Assembly (NCBI GenBank): GCA_031291845.1
Contig: JARLIH010000310.1
Span: 1 to 41,500 of the forward strand
Length of the DNA: 41,500 nucleotides
Origin: Isosphaeraceae bacterium
Lineage (GTDB): Bacteria; Planctomycetota; Planctomycetia; Isosphaerales; Isosphaeraceae
Reading direction: 5' to 3'
The notes beneath the pieces were generated by a model. It had not been told where the DNA came from. It did not search any database and saw only the letters and a program-made list of their open reading frames with translations. A program made the position numbers and the translations under genes. Numbering within the stretch: the first letter of the stretch is position 1; every line of letters starts with the position of its first letter. This document shows positions 1 to 9,071 of this stretch, piece by piece.

Positions 1-764
1 GCCAGGAACGCGTCGCCGAACTCGAGGTAGGCCTCTTCCGGGTCGTTTCCCAGAACGAGTCGCTGGTCCTTGGGCGAAAGTTGGTTCGCGGCACGCTCGT
101 CCAGGGCGTCCACCACGTGAGCAAAGGCGTCAGCGGCCTTCTCCGGCTGCTGGAGCTTGTTCGCGTAGAGCTTACCCAGCTCGTATTCCGCGAGGAGGTG
201 CCCCGCCGAGTGCTTATCGAGCTTGACGTTGCCGAGTACGTTCTTGAGCAGGTCCTCGGCGGCCGAGGCGTTCGACCCTCGCCTGTTCGACGTATAGAAG
301 CCGACCAGCCGGCTGATCGTGTCCGTGTCGTCCGGGTTGAGCTCCAAGGCCTGCTTGCTGTACTTGATCGCCTGCTCGGTCCGCCCGACCGCGAAACAAA
401 TCCGGCTCAGGCGGCGGAGGACGGCCACCGAGTCCGGCTCATCTTCCAGCGCCTTTTCCAGCAGCGCGATCGCGTCGGGAAGCGAATGCCGTTCCTCGAG
501 GGCACGGGCCGCCGTGTAGTCGGACAGGGCCTCCAGCAGCTTCCGATCCTCCACGGTGCGCGGCTTGATGGGCACGAAAGGCTGGGGCGGGTCCTCCCCC
601 GGCAGGGCAAAGAGCGCTCCCCGGTCTTCCGGCTTCGGAGCCTCCGGCGCCTTGACGTTCGGCGGAGGCGGGGCCGGATCCGCGCTGGCCCGGCGCAGCA
701 GCGCGGCCGCGGGAATCAGCAAGCAAGCCAAGACCAGGGCAGTGGTTCGGTGCGTGCTGACCAT
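1..764 (-). CDS. TPR-repeat exported protein (3' end cut by window edge)
   Basis: This minus-strand frame opens at ATG 762-764 and stays open to base 1, so the C-terminus lies outside the window. The product starts MVSTHRTTALVLACLLIPAA, a plausible signal peptide, followed by a Pro/Ala/Lys/Glu-rich linker. From about residue 80 it reads as tetratricopeptide repeats: PDAIALLEKALEDEPDS is followed by AIKYSKQALELNPDD, the classic A-helix/B-helix spacing with the terminal P, and then by AAEDLLKNVLG and a third helix pair. TPRs are protein-interaction scaffolds; no catalytic domain is visible in the part seen. The partner and role are unknown. Planctomycetes carry many such exported TPR proteins. 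The frame is clean over 254 codons while the competing frames give Arg-rich, low-sense translations, so I am confident that it is a gene. Confidence 0.8.
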   Translation of the reverse strand, partial: MVSTHRTTALVLACLLIPAAALLRRASADPAPPPPNVKAPEAPKPEDRGALFALPGEDPPQPFVPIKPRTVEDRKLLEALSDYTAARALEERHSLPDAIALLEKALEDEPDSVAVLRRLSRICFAVGRTEQAIKYSKQALELNPDDTDTISRLVGFYTSNRRGSNASAAEDLLKNVLGNVKLDKHSAGHLLAEYELGKLYANKLQQPEKAADAFAHVVDALDERAANQLSPKDQRLVLGNDPEEAYLEFGDAFL

Positions 765-1298
765 GCTCGCAACTCCTCTTCTGGACGAGGCCTTAACTCC
801 ACACGTGCGCCAGGTTCCAACCAGCGCGCCTCAATCCGGAACGAACCGCCGGAAACCGGCGGACGTCGGTCGTCGGCTTAAAGTTGGATCGTAACACGAG
901 CTCGGCGGTGCTGCCAAGAGCCAGAGGGTCGCGCGGCAGACCCTTGCGCGATATCAAGATAACGTGCTTCGCGACGAGTTCATCGGCGGCCGCGACGGTT
1001 CTGCCTCAGCGGCGTCCCGGCGAGGGCGGGCCGAACGTGGCGGCCGCCGTCGCTTTGCTCGCGGATCTCGACGGGAGCCCGAACGCGACGCCCCGGCGCC
1101 ACCGGTTCCGATCCACGTAAAGCCCGCCATTCATGTTACGCCCGGACGAGCGACCGGGACGCCCGCGCAGCCGCACGAACGGCGGTCCGTCGCCGGAGAG
1201 GGGATGGGAGAGGCTGTACACTCAAGCACCTGGGGCGGCACGCCACGTCGTGTCGTCCGGCCAGTACAGGCCCCCGACGGAACCCATCGTTTCGGCCT
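765..1298. other. Intergenic stretch, no gene recognised
   Basis: About 530 bases lie upstream of the minus-strand TPR gene and downstream of the minus-strand PKD gene. The open frames here, on both strands, translate into Arg/Pro/Gly-rich sequence without domains, typical of chance frames in high-GC DNA. It presumably carries the TPR gene promoter and the PKD gene transcription end, but I see no convincing -35/-10 pair or hairpin followed by a T run. Confidence 0.5.
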
Positions 1299-2984
1299 TT
1301 ATGACGACGAACCCTGTGACGTCGACGACGGGAGATTGACCAGAGTCGGAGCCGCGGCGCTCGATAAAGTCTTGGTCAAAACGCTCAGCGATGGCGCGGG
1401 ACCCAGCGGCACGAGCGTTGTCGACATCGAGGAACTCGACGCGGCCGTGATAGGCGAGGTGACGACAGCCCTGAGCGCCGGCGACGTTGGGAGGTTCCTC
1501 GTGACGACCGACGTGACCGGGACCGCGGGTGCGTTGATCCACGTCGACGACTCTCCGGGGCCAACCGTCGCCGTGAGCGCCGCGTTGAGTGTAAAGGCGG
1601 ATGCGCCCGTGGTGGCCGCCGAAGCCGTGACGGAGATCGTCACCTGGTAAACACCCGATGCGGCGTAGGTGTGAAGCTTCGAGACGTTCCAGATGGCCGT
1701 GTCATATTCCCAGAGTCCGCCGTTTTTGCTGTCGTCGGACTGAGAGGTACTGGTCGTCGTCGAGATCGATTGGCCACTAAAGCTGTCGGACGTCCCGTCT
1801 CCCCACGACACCACGACATCCGGCAGGTGATTCAGTGAGGCCTGGTTGGCGCTCACCACAACGGTGACGCCCTGGCCATTGGTCGTGGCCGACACACTGG
1901 CCAGAACGCCGTCGGTCGCGGTCTCGGGCGGCGACGTTGTGATCGTGGTCGGTACGAAACTGTCACTTGTCGCCCCTCGGTTCTGCTCGGTCTCGCTCGA
2001 CAAAGCGGTAAGCGACGGAGCCGGGAGAGTGTTCGTCGCGCTCTGGGTGTAGCTCTGCCAACTCCAGTAATTCGAGTCCGAGACAGGCAGCGCAAAGCTC
2101 ACCTGTTGCGTGTAAGAAACCGGAGTCGTCGTCGTCCGTCCGTCCTGGGTGGTGGTCAAAATTCCTTCTTCCGTCCCAGTAACAGTCACATTGACAGAAT
2201 TTGTAATACCTTCATTAACAACATATTGATGAAATTGTTCAGACGAATCAATTGCCGTCCCGTCGCCCCAATCGATGGAGGTGCTGCTCGACGTGGCGTG
2301 GAAATTGGGCCCCAGAATGGAGTTGTTCCAGGTTGGCTGGACGTACGCGCAGTCTTCGAGGTAGCTGGCCGCCACATTGAACAGGGCGTTGCCCGTGATC
2401 GGGGGTGCGTAGGCCCATGCCGACGAAGCGTTCGCACCGACGTGCACAGTGAATGACCCGTCATTTTCCAGCGTGGTCGTCGGACCGTTCACGACCGAGT
2501 TTGACGTGATGGTCGCCGTGGCGTAATAGCTGACGACATAGTCGCCAGACTGAGTATAGGTGTGCTCGCCGAGGACGTCGCCAACCGGCGAGCCGTCTCC
2601 CCAGTAGATTTTGGTGACCTCAATGTCAGTGTAGTCCGTACTGTCACTGTCATTGAGGTAAAGGGAGTAATTCCATCCGTGCTGGAAGTCGACCGTCATG
2701 CCGCCGACCTCGGCCCCCGCGAAGAACACAGGGAGGCCGTTTGGTAATGAGGCGGACGAAGGACTTGGGCTCGAGGGACGCGTTGACAGAGGAACCGTCG
2801 TGGTCGTCCTGGGCGTGGCCGCCGGGGTCGATTCCGAGTTCGATGTCGAAGTCGAGGTCACAACCGGCGTGCCGTTGCTCGACACGGCCGGCAGCGACGC
2901 GGACGCGCTCAGGACCAGCCGTTCTTCCAGCGCTTCCAGGGTCAAATGGCGGCGGCGCTGGTTCCGAAACCTGGCGATGCTCAT
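1299..2984 (-). CDS. PKD-repeat surface protein with LEPR-XLL-type N-terminus
   Basis: The product has 561 residues. Residues 14-30 read LTLEALEERLVLSASAS, matching the planctomycete LEPR-XLL-type N-terminal motif (LE-x-LE-E/D-R-x-L-L-S) found at the start of large exported planctomycete proteins; it sits behind a basic stretch (RNQRRR, 7-12). A Ser/Thr/Pro-rich linker follows to about residue 80. Three PKD-like units are marked by WGDG at 128-131, 239-242 and 394-397, each followed by an H-x-Y (141, 252, 438) and a beta-rich V/T stretch. PKD folds are immunoglobulin-like adhesion or spacer modules of cell-surface proteins. The C-terminal 90 residues are Ser/Thr/Ala-rich. No enzyme domain is visible, so a structural or adhesive role outside the cytoplasm is inferred. 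Part of the gene (about 2160-2260) is visibly richer in A/T than the rest. Start ATG 2982-2984 places the motif at the N-terminus as expected. Confidence 0.85.
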   Translation of the reverse strand: MSIARFRNQRRRHLTLEALEERLVLSASASLPAVSSNGTPVVTSTSTSNSESTPAATPRTTTTVPLSTRPSSPSPSSASLPNGLPVFFAGAEVGGMTVDFQHGWNYSLYLNDSDSTDYTDIEVTKIYWGDGSPVGDVLGEHTYTQSGDYVVSYYATATITSNSVVNGPTTTLENDGSFTVHVGANASSAWAYAPPITGNALFNVAASYLEDCAYVQPTWNNSILGPNFHATSSSTSIDWGDGTAIDSSEQFHQYVVNEGITNSVNVTVTGTEEGILTTTQDGRTTTTPVSYTQQVSFALPVSDSNYWSWQSYTQSATNTLPAPSLTALSSETEQNRGATSDSFVPTTITTSPPETATDGVLASVSATTNGQGVTVVVSANQASLNHLPDVVVSWGDGTSDSFSGQSISTTTSTSQSDDSKNGGLWEYDTAIWNVSKLHTYAASGVYQVTISVTASAATTGASAFTLNAALTATVGPGESSTWINAPAVPVTSVVTRNLPTSPALRAVVTSPITAASSSSMSTTLVPLGPAPSLSVLTKTLSSAAAPTLVNLPSSTSQGSSS

Positions 2985-3126
2985 GGCGTGCGTTCTTTCG
3001 GGCTGGAGGCAGTCACGTTCAGGCTGGCGGGATTCATCCCGTCAGGCACAGTCCCAAGATCACCGTTGGCGGTCCACAGGTGACACGCGCGGGGAAATAT
3101 TCTCGCCGAGGGACGGACTCGGCCTG

Positions 3127-3155
3127 TTGTGAACCACCGGACAAACTGATATATT
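3127..3155 (+). promoter_or_regulatory. Possible sigma-70-type promoter of the ECF sigma/kinase operon
   Basis: TTGTGA at 3127-3132 (4 of 6 to TTGACA) and TATATT at 3150-3155 (5 of 6 to TATAAT) are separated by exactly 17 bases. This sits in the 227-base gap between two divergent genes and about 55 bases before the sigma-factor start, in a locally AT-rich patch. It is a pattern match only; planctomycete promoters are poorly conserved. Confidence 0.4.
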
Positions 3156-3211
3156 TATGCTAACTGGGTTACTCTGGGCGTTTTTGGCGATCCGTCGATT
3201 GTGAGACCGGG

Positions 3212-3829
3212 ATGTCGCAAGCGGGTTCGATTTCGCGCTGGATCGTCGGGCTAAAGGGGGGCGACGAGCAGGCGGCTCAGCGCCTTTGGGAGCACTATTT
3301 CGAACGCCTTGCGCGGCTGGCGCGCGAGCGGCTCCGCGCGTCGCGGCGGGTGGGTGCCGATCTGGATGAAGAGGATGTCGCGCTCAGCACGTTGAAGAGC
3401 GTCTGCCTCGGCGCGGCCGACGGCCGCTTCCCCCGCTTGACCGACCGCGATGGGCTTTGGAGTCTCCTGGTCGTCATCGCCGCCCGCAAGGTCATCAACT
3501 CGACCCGGGACGAGCGGCGGTTGAAGCGAGGCGGGGGGCGGGTTCGCGTGGAGGCCGACTTCGGCGCGGCTGGGTCCGACGCCGACCTGTTCGAGCTGGG
3601 ACAGGTCGTGGACCGCGAGCCGACGCCGGAACTCGCCGCGGCGGTCGCCGAGTCGCTCCAGCACCGGCTGGACGGCCTGCCCGACGACGTGCTGCGCAGG
3701 ATCGCGGTCCTTCGTCTGGAGGGCCACGATTACGAGGAGATCGCCCGCCGGCTCGGTTGTACTCAGCGGACCGTGATGCGCAAAGTCGCCGTGATCCGCC
3801 GGCACTGGTCGGCCGAGGAATCGCCTTGA
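3212..3829 (+). CDS. ECF-family RNA polymerase sigma factor
   Basis: The product has 205 residues and the layout of the Sigma70_ECF family common in planctomycetes. The N-terminal half (SISRWIVGLKGGDEQAAQRL, then LWEHYFERLARLARERL) is region 2 for -10 recognition and core binding. The C-terminal part (LPDDVLRRIAVLRLEGHDYE, EIARRLGCTQRTVMRKVAVI) is the region 4 helix-turn-helix that reads the -35 element. The kinase gene begins at TTG 3826, overlapping the TGA stop (3827-3829), so the two are almost certainly translated together. Sigma factors of this type linked to a Ser/Thr kinase are a known planctomycete arrangement, in which phosphorylation is thought to replace an anti-sigma factor. No anti-sigma gene is seen nearby, which fits. 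Target promoters are unknown. Confidence 0.92.
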   Translation: MSQAGSISRWIVGLKGGDEQAAQRLWEHYFERLARLARERLRASRRVGADLDEEDVALSTLKSVCLGAADGRFPRLTDRDGLWSLLVVIAARKVINSTRDERRLKRGGGRVRVEADFGAAGSDADLFELGQVVDREPTPELAAAVAESLQHRLDGLPDDVLRRIAVLRLEGHDYEEIARRLGCTQRTVMRKVAVIRRHWSAEESP

Positions 3830-6800
3830 ACGACGACGCACGAGGAAGCGACGACCCCTGGTTACCGCTGTCCCTCGTCGACCTGGTCGATCGGCTCTGC
3901 GACCAATTCGAAGCCGACTGGTCCGCGGGGCGTGCCCCGCGGATCGAAGACGTCCTGGCCGAGGCGCCCCTGCCCGCCGCGCCGGCGTTACTGCGCGAGC
4001 TGGTACTGCTGGAGCTGGCGCTGGCCCGCGGCCGGGGCGAGCGGTTATCGCCCGAGTGGTATCGAGCCCGGTTCCCGGACCACGCCGGGATCGTTGACGA
4101 GGCATTTCTTGAGGCCGGCGAGGTCGAGGCCGCTAGCTCCGCGACGGCCGGCGACTGGAAGGACAATCCGACGATCGGCGAGGGGATACGGATCTCGGCG
4201 AGCGTGCTCCCGTCGATCGCCGGTTACGAGCTGCTGGGCGAGCTCGGCCGTGGGGGGATGGGGGTGGTCTACAAGGCGTACGAGCATCGGCTCAACCGCC
4301 TGGTCGCCCTGAAGATGCTCTCGGCCGGCAGCCATGCGTCGCCCGAGCAGCTTGCCCGGTTCCGGGCTGAGGCCGAGACCGTGGGCCGGCTCAGGCATGG
4401 CAACATCGTGCGGATCCACGCCGTGGGGGACCACGAGGGGCTCCCCTTCTTCGAGATGGAGTACGTCGAGGGGGGGAGCCTGGCCTCGCGTCTCGACGGC
4501 ACGCCGTGGCGGGCCCGCGACGCGGCGGAGCTCGTCGCTGCGCTGGCGAGGGGCGTCGAGCAGGTCCACCAGGTCGGGGTGGTGCACCGCGACCTCAAGC
4601 CGGGCAACGTCCTAATCGATACCGACGGCACTCCCAAGCTCGTAGACTTCGGGCTGGCGAAGGACTTGACCGATGACTCGGGGCTGACCCGGACCGACGC
4701 CGTGCTCGGCTCGCCCAGCTACATGGCACCCGAGCAGGCTGAAGGGGGCGCGAAGCGGACCGGTCCGCCGGCCGATGTCTATGCACTCGGCGCGATCTTT
4801 TATGAGCTGCTGACCGGCCGTCCTCCGTTCCGGGGCGCAACGGTGCTGGAAACGCTCCAGCAGGTCAAGACGGCGGAGCCCGTGCCCCCCTCCCGCCTCT
4901 CGTCAGGCGTGCCGCGCGACGCTGAGACGATCGCCCTGAAGTGCCTGGAGAAGGCGCCTGGGCGGCGTTATCCAACGGCCGGGGCGCTCGCCGAGGACCT
5001 TCACCTCTTTCTGGAGCACCGGCCGATCGTTGCCCGTCGCACCGGGCCGTTGGGCCGGCTCGTCCGCTGGGCCAGGCGCCGGCCCGGCGTGGCCAGTCTC
5101 GTGGCGGCGGTCGTCCTCCTGCTGCTCACCATCACGGCAGTCTCGGTGACCGCCGCCGTGCGCGAAGCCGCGGCCGCCGCGCGCGAGCGCAGGTTCTTTT
5201 ACTTCGCGCGGATGAACCTGGTCCAGCAAGCCTGGGACATGGCGGACGTACGCCGGATGCGCCAGCTCCTGGGCCTGTACGAGCGAGACGACAGCAAGGA
5301 CCTGCGCGGCTTCGAATGGTACTACTGGCAGCGGCTCACGAACCGATCGACGGCCGACTTGCGCGGCCATACGGGGACGATCGACGCCCTTGCCTTCGCG
5401 CCCGACGGCACGACCCTCGCCTCGGGAGGACGCGACGGCCGGGTCTTTCTCTGGCCCCGGAAGCGGCCCGGCAAGGCCGTGGAGGTCGTGGTCGATCCGT
5501 CCGTCGGTGAGATCAACGCCCTGGCCTTCTCACCCGACGGCGCGATCGCCGCGCTGGGAGGCGAGGGGGGAGTCATCCAACTGGCGGACTTGGAGGGACG
5601 GCCCAAGGGGACCCTCCGGGGCGAGGGCCAGGACAGCACTCCTCGGGTCATGGCGCTCGTCTTTCGCGATGCCCGAACGCTGGTCTCGGCTCATGAGCCG
5701 AACGTGGTCCGCGTCTGGGACCTCAGCGCGTCGCGGCTCGTGCGTGAGATCGCCGGCTCGCGCCCGACCCGGGGCCGCACCGACGACGACCATCAGCTCC
5801 CCCACGCGTTCTCGGCCGACGCGCGATGGCTTGCCACGGCCGGGCGCGACGGCCGGGTCGTGGTCCGCGAGACCGGCGCCCGGCGACGACTGGCGCTGGC
5901 GCTGGCCCTTGCCCGGCCAGACCGAGCGCCCGACGAGATCGTCTTCCAGGCGGACCCCACCAGCGTGCGCTCGCTGGGCCTCTCCGCCGACGGCGCGACG
6001 CTGGCCGTGGGGGGCGAGGACCGTACGATCTCGATCTGGGAGGTCGCCCGCCTCCGAGAGTCGCCGCACCCGCAGCCTCGTCACGTCCTCCGAGGGCACC
6101 GTGCCGCCGTCTGGTCGTTCGCCTTTTCGCCCGGCGGCTCAACCCTGGCCGCAGCCAGTCTCGACAACACGGTCTCGATCTGGGACGTGGCCACCGGCCG
6201 GCTCGAGTCTACGCTCAAAGGGCACTGGGGCCCGCTCCAGGCCGTGGCCTTCTCGCCCGACGGATCGACCCTGGCCTCGGCGGGAGACGACAAGTCGATC
6301 AAGCTTTGGGGCGCGCTCCGCGACGAGACGGACGCCCCGCTGGTTGGCCCCGCCGGGGGCGTCGACACCATTGCTCTCGCGCCTGACGGCCGGACCCTGG
6401 CCGCGGGCGATCGGACCGGCGGGGTGACCTTCTGGGAGATGGCCACGCACCAGCGATTGGGGTCCATCCCGCCTCGGTCCCCTGCGAATCCCGACGGGCA
6501 TCCCAGCCGCATCACGGCCCTGCTCTACACGCCCGACGGCCGGACCTTGATCACCGGCGGTTGGGGGAGCCCGATCCGCCTCTGGGACGCACGCGCGGGC
6601 AAACCGACCCCGCTGGGAACGCTCCCGGCCCACTCGCTCGGCTCGCCAGCCGTCGACGCGTCCGAGGGGGAAAAGCCGGCAATCGCAACTTCCTGTCTAG
6701 CTCTCTCGCCCGATGGCAATTTGCTCGCGGCGGGCGCGACAGACGGCACGGCCACCCTCTGGGACCTGAGCGCGAGGTCGCAGTTGGCCGTTGAGCGGTT

Positions 6801-7320
6801 TACCGGCTGGAACGTCAACGCGCTGGCGTTCTCCCCGGATGGCCAGATCCTGGCCGCAGCCCAGGGCGACGGCCCGATCGAGCTCTACGAGCCCCAGGGG
6901 CACCGTCGGCTCGGCCGGCTCGACGCGACGGCCTCCCCTGCCCGCTCGCTCGTCTTCTCACCCGATGGCCGGACCCTGGCCACGGGGGGCGCGGACGGCG
7001 AGTTGACGCTCTGGGACGTTGCCACCCGCCGACGTCGGATGTCTCAGAGCGCCCATACCAATCAGATTGTGTCGCTCGCCTTCACGCCGAACGGCAAGAC
7101 CCTCGCCTCGGGAGGGCGCGACGACCGGATCCGGCTGTGGGACGCGGCAACTTGCGAGCTCAAGACCACGCTCGCCGGCCACACCGGCAACGTCATGTCG
7201 CTGACGTTCTCCGCCGACGGCCAATCCCTCGCCTCCGGCAGCCTCGACGGCACGGCAAGGCTCTGGCGCGCGGCGACCGACACCCTGGCACGCCGCGTGG
7301 AACGCGTTGTGCCACGGTAG
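3826..7320 (+). CDS. Membrane Ser/Thr protein kinase with 14 C-terminal WD40 repeats
   Basis: The start is taken as TTG 3826: it overlaps the sigma-factor stop and has GAGGAA (3815-3820) five bases upstream. The frame is open further upstream, but only as a shadow of the sigma gene. The 1164-residue protein has an acidic N-terminal region (1-130), then a Hanks-type kinase domain (about 134-400): Gly-rich loop GRGGMG, Lys163 in ALKML, catalytic HRD at 254-256, DFG at 274-276, and GSPSYMAPEQ in the activation segment. One hydrophobic helix (about 422-445) predicts a membrane anchor, followed by a short linker. Residues 513-1160 hold fourteen WD40 units, each with an F/L-SPDG-x-LA-x-G core and most ending in W(D/E), enough for two seven-bladed propellers. 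I infer that the kinase acts in the cytoplasm on the sigma factor and that the propellers sense or bind a partner across the membrane. All catalytic residues are present. Confidence 0.93.
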   Translation: MNDDARGSDDPWLPLSLVDLVDRLCDQFEADWSAGRAPRIEDVLAEAPLPAAPALLRELVLLELALARGRGERLSPEWYRARFPDHAGIVDEAFLEAGEVEAASSATAGDWKDNPTIGEGIRISASVLPSIAGYELLGELGRGGMGVVYKAYEHRLNRLVALKMLSAGSHASPEQLARFRAEAETVGRLRHGNIVRIHAVGDHEGLPFFEMEYVEGGSLASRLDGTPWRARDAAELVAALARGVEQVHQVGVVHRDLKPGNVLIDTDGTPKLVDFGLAKDLTDDSGLTRTDAVLGSPSYMAPEQAEGGAKRTGPPADVYALGAIFYELLTGRPPFRGATVLETLQQVKTAEPVPPSRLSSGVPRDAETIALKCLEKAPGRRYPTAGALAEDLHLFLEHRPIVARRTGPLGRLVRWARRRPGVASLVAAVVLLLLTITAVSVTAAVREAAAAARERRFFYFARMNLVQQAWDMADVRRMRQLLGLYERDDSKDLRGFEWYYWQRLTNRSTADLRGHTGTIDALAFAPDGTTLASGGRDGRVFLWPRKRPGKAVEVVVDPSVGEINALAFSPDGAIAALGGEGGVIQLADLEGRPKGTLRGEGQDSTPRVMALVFRDARTLVSAHEPNVVRVWDLSASRLVREIAGSRPTRGRTDDDHQLPHAFSADARWLATAGRDGRVVVRETGARRRLALALALARPDRAPDEIVFQADPTSVRSLGLSADGATLAVGGEDRTISIWEVARLRESPHPQPRHVLRGHRAAVWSFAFSPGGSTLAAASLDNTVSIWDVATGRLESTLKGHWGPLQAVAFSPDGSTLASAGDDKSIKLWGALRDETDAPLVGPAGGVDTIALAPDGRTLAAGDRTGGVTFWEMATHQRLGSIPPRSPANPDGHPSRITALLYTPDGRTLITGGWGSPIRLWDARAGKPTPLGTLPAHSLGSPAVDASEGEKPAIATSCLALSPDGNLLAAGATDGTATLWDLSARSQLAVERFTGWNVNALAFSPDGQILAAAQGDGPIELYEPQGHRRLGRLDATASPARSLVFSPDGRTLATGGADGELTLWDVATRRRRMSQSAHTNQIVSLAFTPNGKTLASGGRDDRIRLWDAATCELKTTLAGHTGNVMSLTFSADGQSLASGSLDGTARLWRAATDTLARRVERVVPR

Positions 7321-7448
7321 GGCCATTCCGCTTCCGTGGGGCGCGAATTGTCGATGTGATAGATGTGAATCGTTTGATTGCGCACGTTAGATCGATATAT
7401 TTTATTAAATCAATGACTATTAATTTTGTTGCGCAATTCCACCGACTC
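7321..7448. other. AT-rich gap between convergent genes
   Basis: These 128 bases lie between the kinase gene (+) and the GNAT gene (-). The stretch 7380-7435 is strikingly AT-rich for this window (TATATTTTATTAAATC). It must contain both transcription ends, but I find no perfect hairpin with a T tract. Confidence 0.4.
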
Positions 7449-9059
7449 TTAGACGCGCACGCCTCCCTGGACAGCCAGCGACACGTCCGAACGCATCAGC
7501 TTCTCTCCCATCCCCACGGCCAGGTTCCTGTAAATGCGGAGGCCGATGTCGGGCCGGAGCCGTACGAGTTCGGCGAGGTCCGCGTGCCCCAGTACGGCAG
7601 TCTCAACGTCGGTCTGCGCCGTGGCTGTCGCCGAGTGCACAAGGCCGGTGAGCAAGGACATCTCTCCCAGGCATTCCCCTCGACCGACCGCGCCGACGGC
7701 TGGAGTCGCACCCGAGAGGGCAATGTTCACCTGGCCGTGGAGCACCAGGTGCAACTTGTCGGCCACCTCCCCTTCGCGGAAGATAACCTCCCCCGGCACG
7801 AACGCGCCGATGGCGCACACTCCGGCCAGGCGGTTTGTCTGCTCCTCGTTCAGGCCGCCGAACAGCGCCAGTTCGTGGACGGCTTGGGCAATCCGGGGCA
7901 GCACGTGACGGCTCTTGAACTGGCGCAGGACCAGGTCCGCAAGGAGCTTGGCGCGCGGCGGGAACGCCCCCGTCGAGACGTCCGGCGGAATCGGAAGGTG
8001 AATCATCTTCACGACATCCAGGCGCTCGACTTCGTGGAACACCAGAGCGGGAAGGTAGGCTGCGGGCAGGAAACCCAGCTCGATCAGCGTCCGTTGCATC
8101 CGAGGAGCGTATGCGCTGACATCGATTTCAATGTAGCTGCTCCATCCCCTCTCGGGGCACGACCGGCACAGTTCGCCCAGCAGAAACGGAATCACCTCGT
8201 CTCGGAGCGAGATCAGCTCGAAGACGCGGATGGACTTGTCTGCGGGGTCAAGCGTGAAGCCGATTGCGCCTTCGATCCGCCCGGCCTCGCGCGCGATCAG
8301 GTAGCGCGAGTTCCTGGCCTGAAGCTTGAACATGCCGTAGTGGAGCCGCGCCGGGCCGAAAATCTCGCGGCGGCGCACGCGTCCGCGTTCGATTCGGAGC
8401 AGGGAGGCGTAACCCTCCGCCGTCAGCTCCTGCATCTCGAACGCCCCACCGGGAGGGTAGGCGGGGGCAGCCTCGTCCACGATCGCGTCCGGGTTCAGTG
8501 AACAGTTCTCCATGGCCAAGTGGGCCAACGGCCAGACTTCGGGGACGATCCGCGGGTGGTTGCTCCGTAGCTCCAGCGAGTTCCCGAAGTAGCGAACAAG
8601 CAGCGCCAGGCTCTCGCGCTCTCGGAGCATCCACCTCAAGGGGAGGAACCCGACGACGGCGAAGTGCTGGCCCGATGCGATGAGAACGCTGTAGGATTGC
8701 GCGACGCGTGCTTCGACCAACCCGACCTGCAAGCGGTCCTGAACACGCGCGAGACGCTCGCTCATGAGGAGCTTTCCCACGCCGCGCTGGCGAAACTCAG
8801 GGTGGACGGCAAGGCGACCGAACTCCCCGACCAGGTCGGAATAGGCTCCGGCCTCCAGGTCCACCGAGGCTGTACCGACCACCCGCTTTGACTCGGTCTC
8901 TTCGGCAACGAGGGTCAGGCTGTCGTTCGAGTAAACCAGTCTCGTCAGTTGCTGCTCGTCGTAACAACGGGGGTCTCCGTAGTCGGTACCGTAGGTGGCC
9001 ACGAAGATCTCGCGAATCGCAGGGACGTCCGAGCCGATCGCTTCGCGCACGTTGATCAT
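7449..9059 (-). CDS. GNAT acetyltransferase-like protein fused to a cyclic-nucleotide-binding-like domain
   Basis: The product has 536 residues. Residues 1-140 form a GNAT N-acetyltransferase domain with the acetyl-CoA-binding motif A VHPEFRQRGVGKLL (85-98; the Q/R-x-x-G-x-G/A core is present). Residues about 200-345 look like a second, more diverged GNAT fold (LIAREAGRIEGAIGFTLDP, then a region ending GFLPAAYLPALVF). Residues about 395-510 are a cNMP/Crp-type beta-barrel domain: GAFVPGEVIFREGEVADKLH, then the phosphate-binding cassette GEMSLLTGLVHSATA. The usual Arg that pairs with the cyclic phosphate (GE..LL.G.PR.AT) is His475 here, so canonical cAMP binding is doubtful. Mycobacterial PatA-type enzymes join the same two modules in the opposite order. 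The substrate is unknown. The gene follows the M20 peptidase by 41 bases on the same strand and is probably co-transcribed. Confidence 0.87.
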   Translation of the reverse strand: MINVREAIGSDVPAIREIFVATYGTDYGDPRCYDEQQLTRLVYSNDSLTLVAEETESKRVVGTASVDLEAGAYSDLVGEFGRLAVHPEFRQRGVGKLLMSERLARVQDRLQVGLVEARVAQSYSVLIASGQHFAVVGFLPLRWMLRERESLALLVRYFGNSLELRSNHPRIVPEVWPLAHLAMENCSLNPDAIVDEAAPAYPPGGAFEMQELTAEGYASLLRIERGRVRRREIFGPARLHYGMFKLQARNSRYLIAREAGRIEGAIGFTLDPADKSIRVFELISLRDEVIPFLLGELCRSCPERGWSSYIEIDVSAYAPRMQRTLIELGFLPAAYLPALVFHEVERLDVVKMIHLPIPPDVSTGAFPPRAKLLADLVLRQFKSRHVLPRIAQAVHELALFGGLNEEQTNRLAGVCAIGAFVPGEVIFREGEVADKLHLVLHGQVNIALSGATPAVGAVGRGECLGEMSLLTGLVHSATATAQTDVETAVLGHADLAELVRLRPDIGLRIYRNLAVGMGEKLMRSDVSLAVQGGVRV

Positions 9060-9071
9060 GCTGGTTCCTCG

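Noticed and set aside
964..1650. Plus-strand open frame of 228 codons running into the PKD gene
   Set aside because: Half is antisense to the PKD gene and the rest is Arg/Gly/Pro-rich with no motif.
3457..3825. Upstream extension of the kinase frame to 3457
   Set aside because: It overlaps the sigma-factor gene in another frame and translates to Arg/Gly-rich sequence; the TTG at 3826 with a ribosome-binding site explains the start.
3251..4105. Minus-strand open frame of 284 codons across the sigma and kinase genes
   Set aside because: It is antisense to two well-supported genes and is Arg/Pro-rich without a domain.
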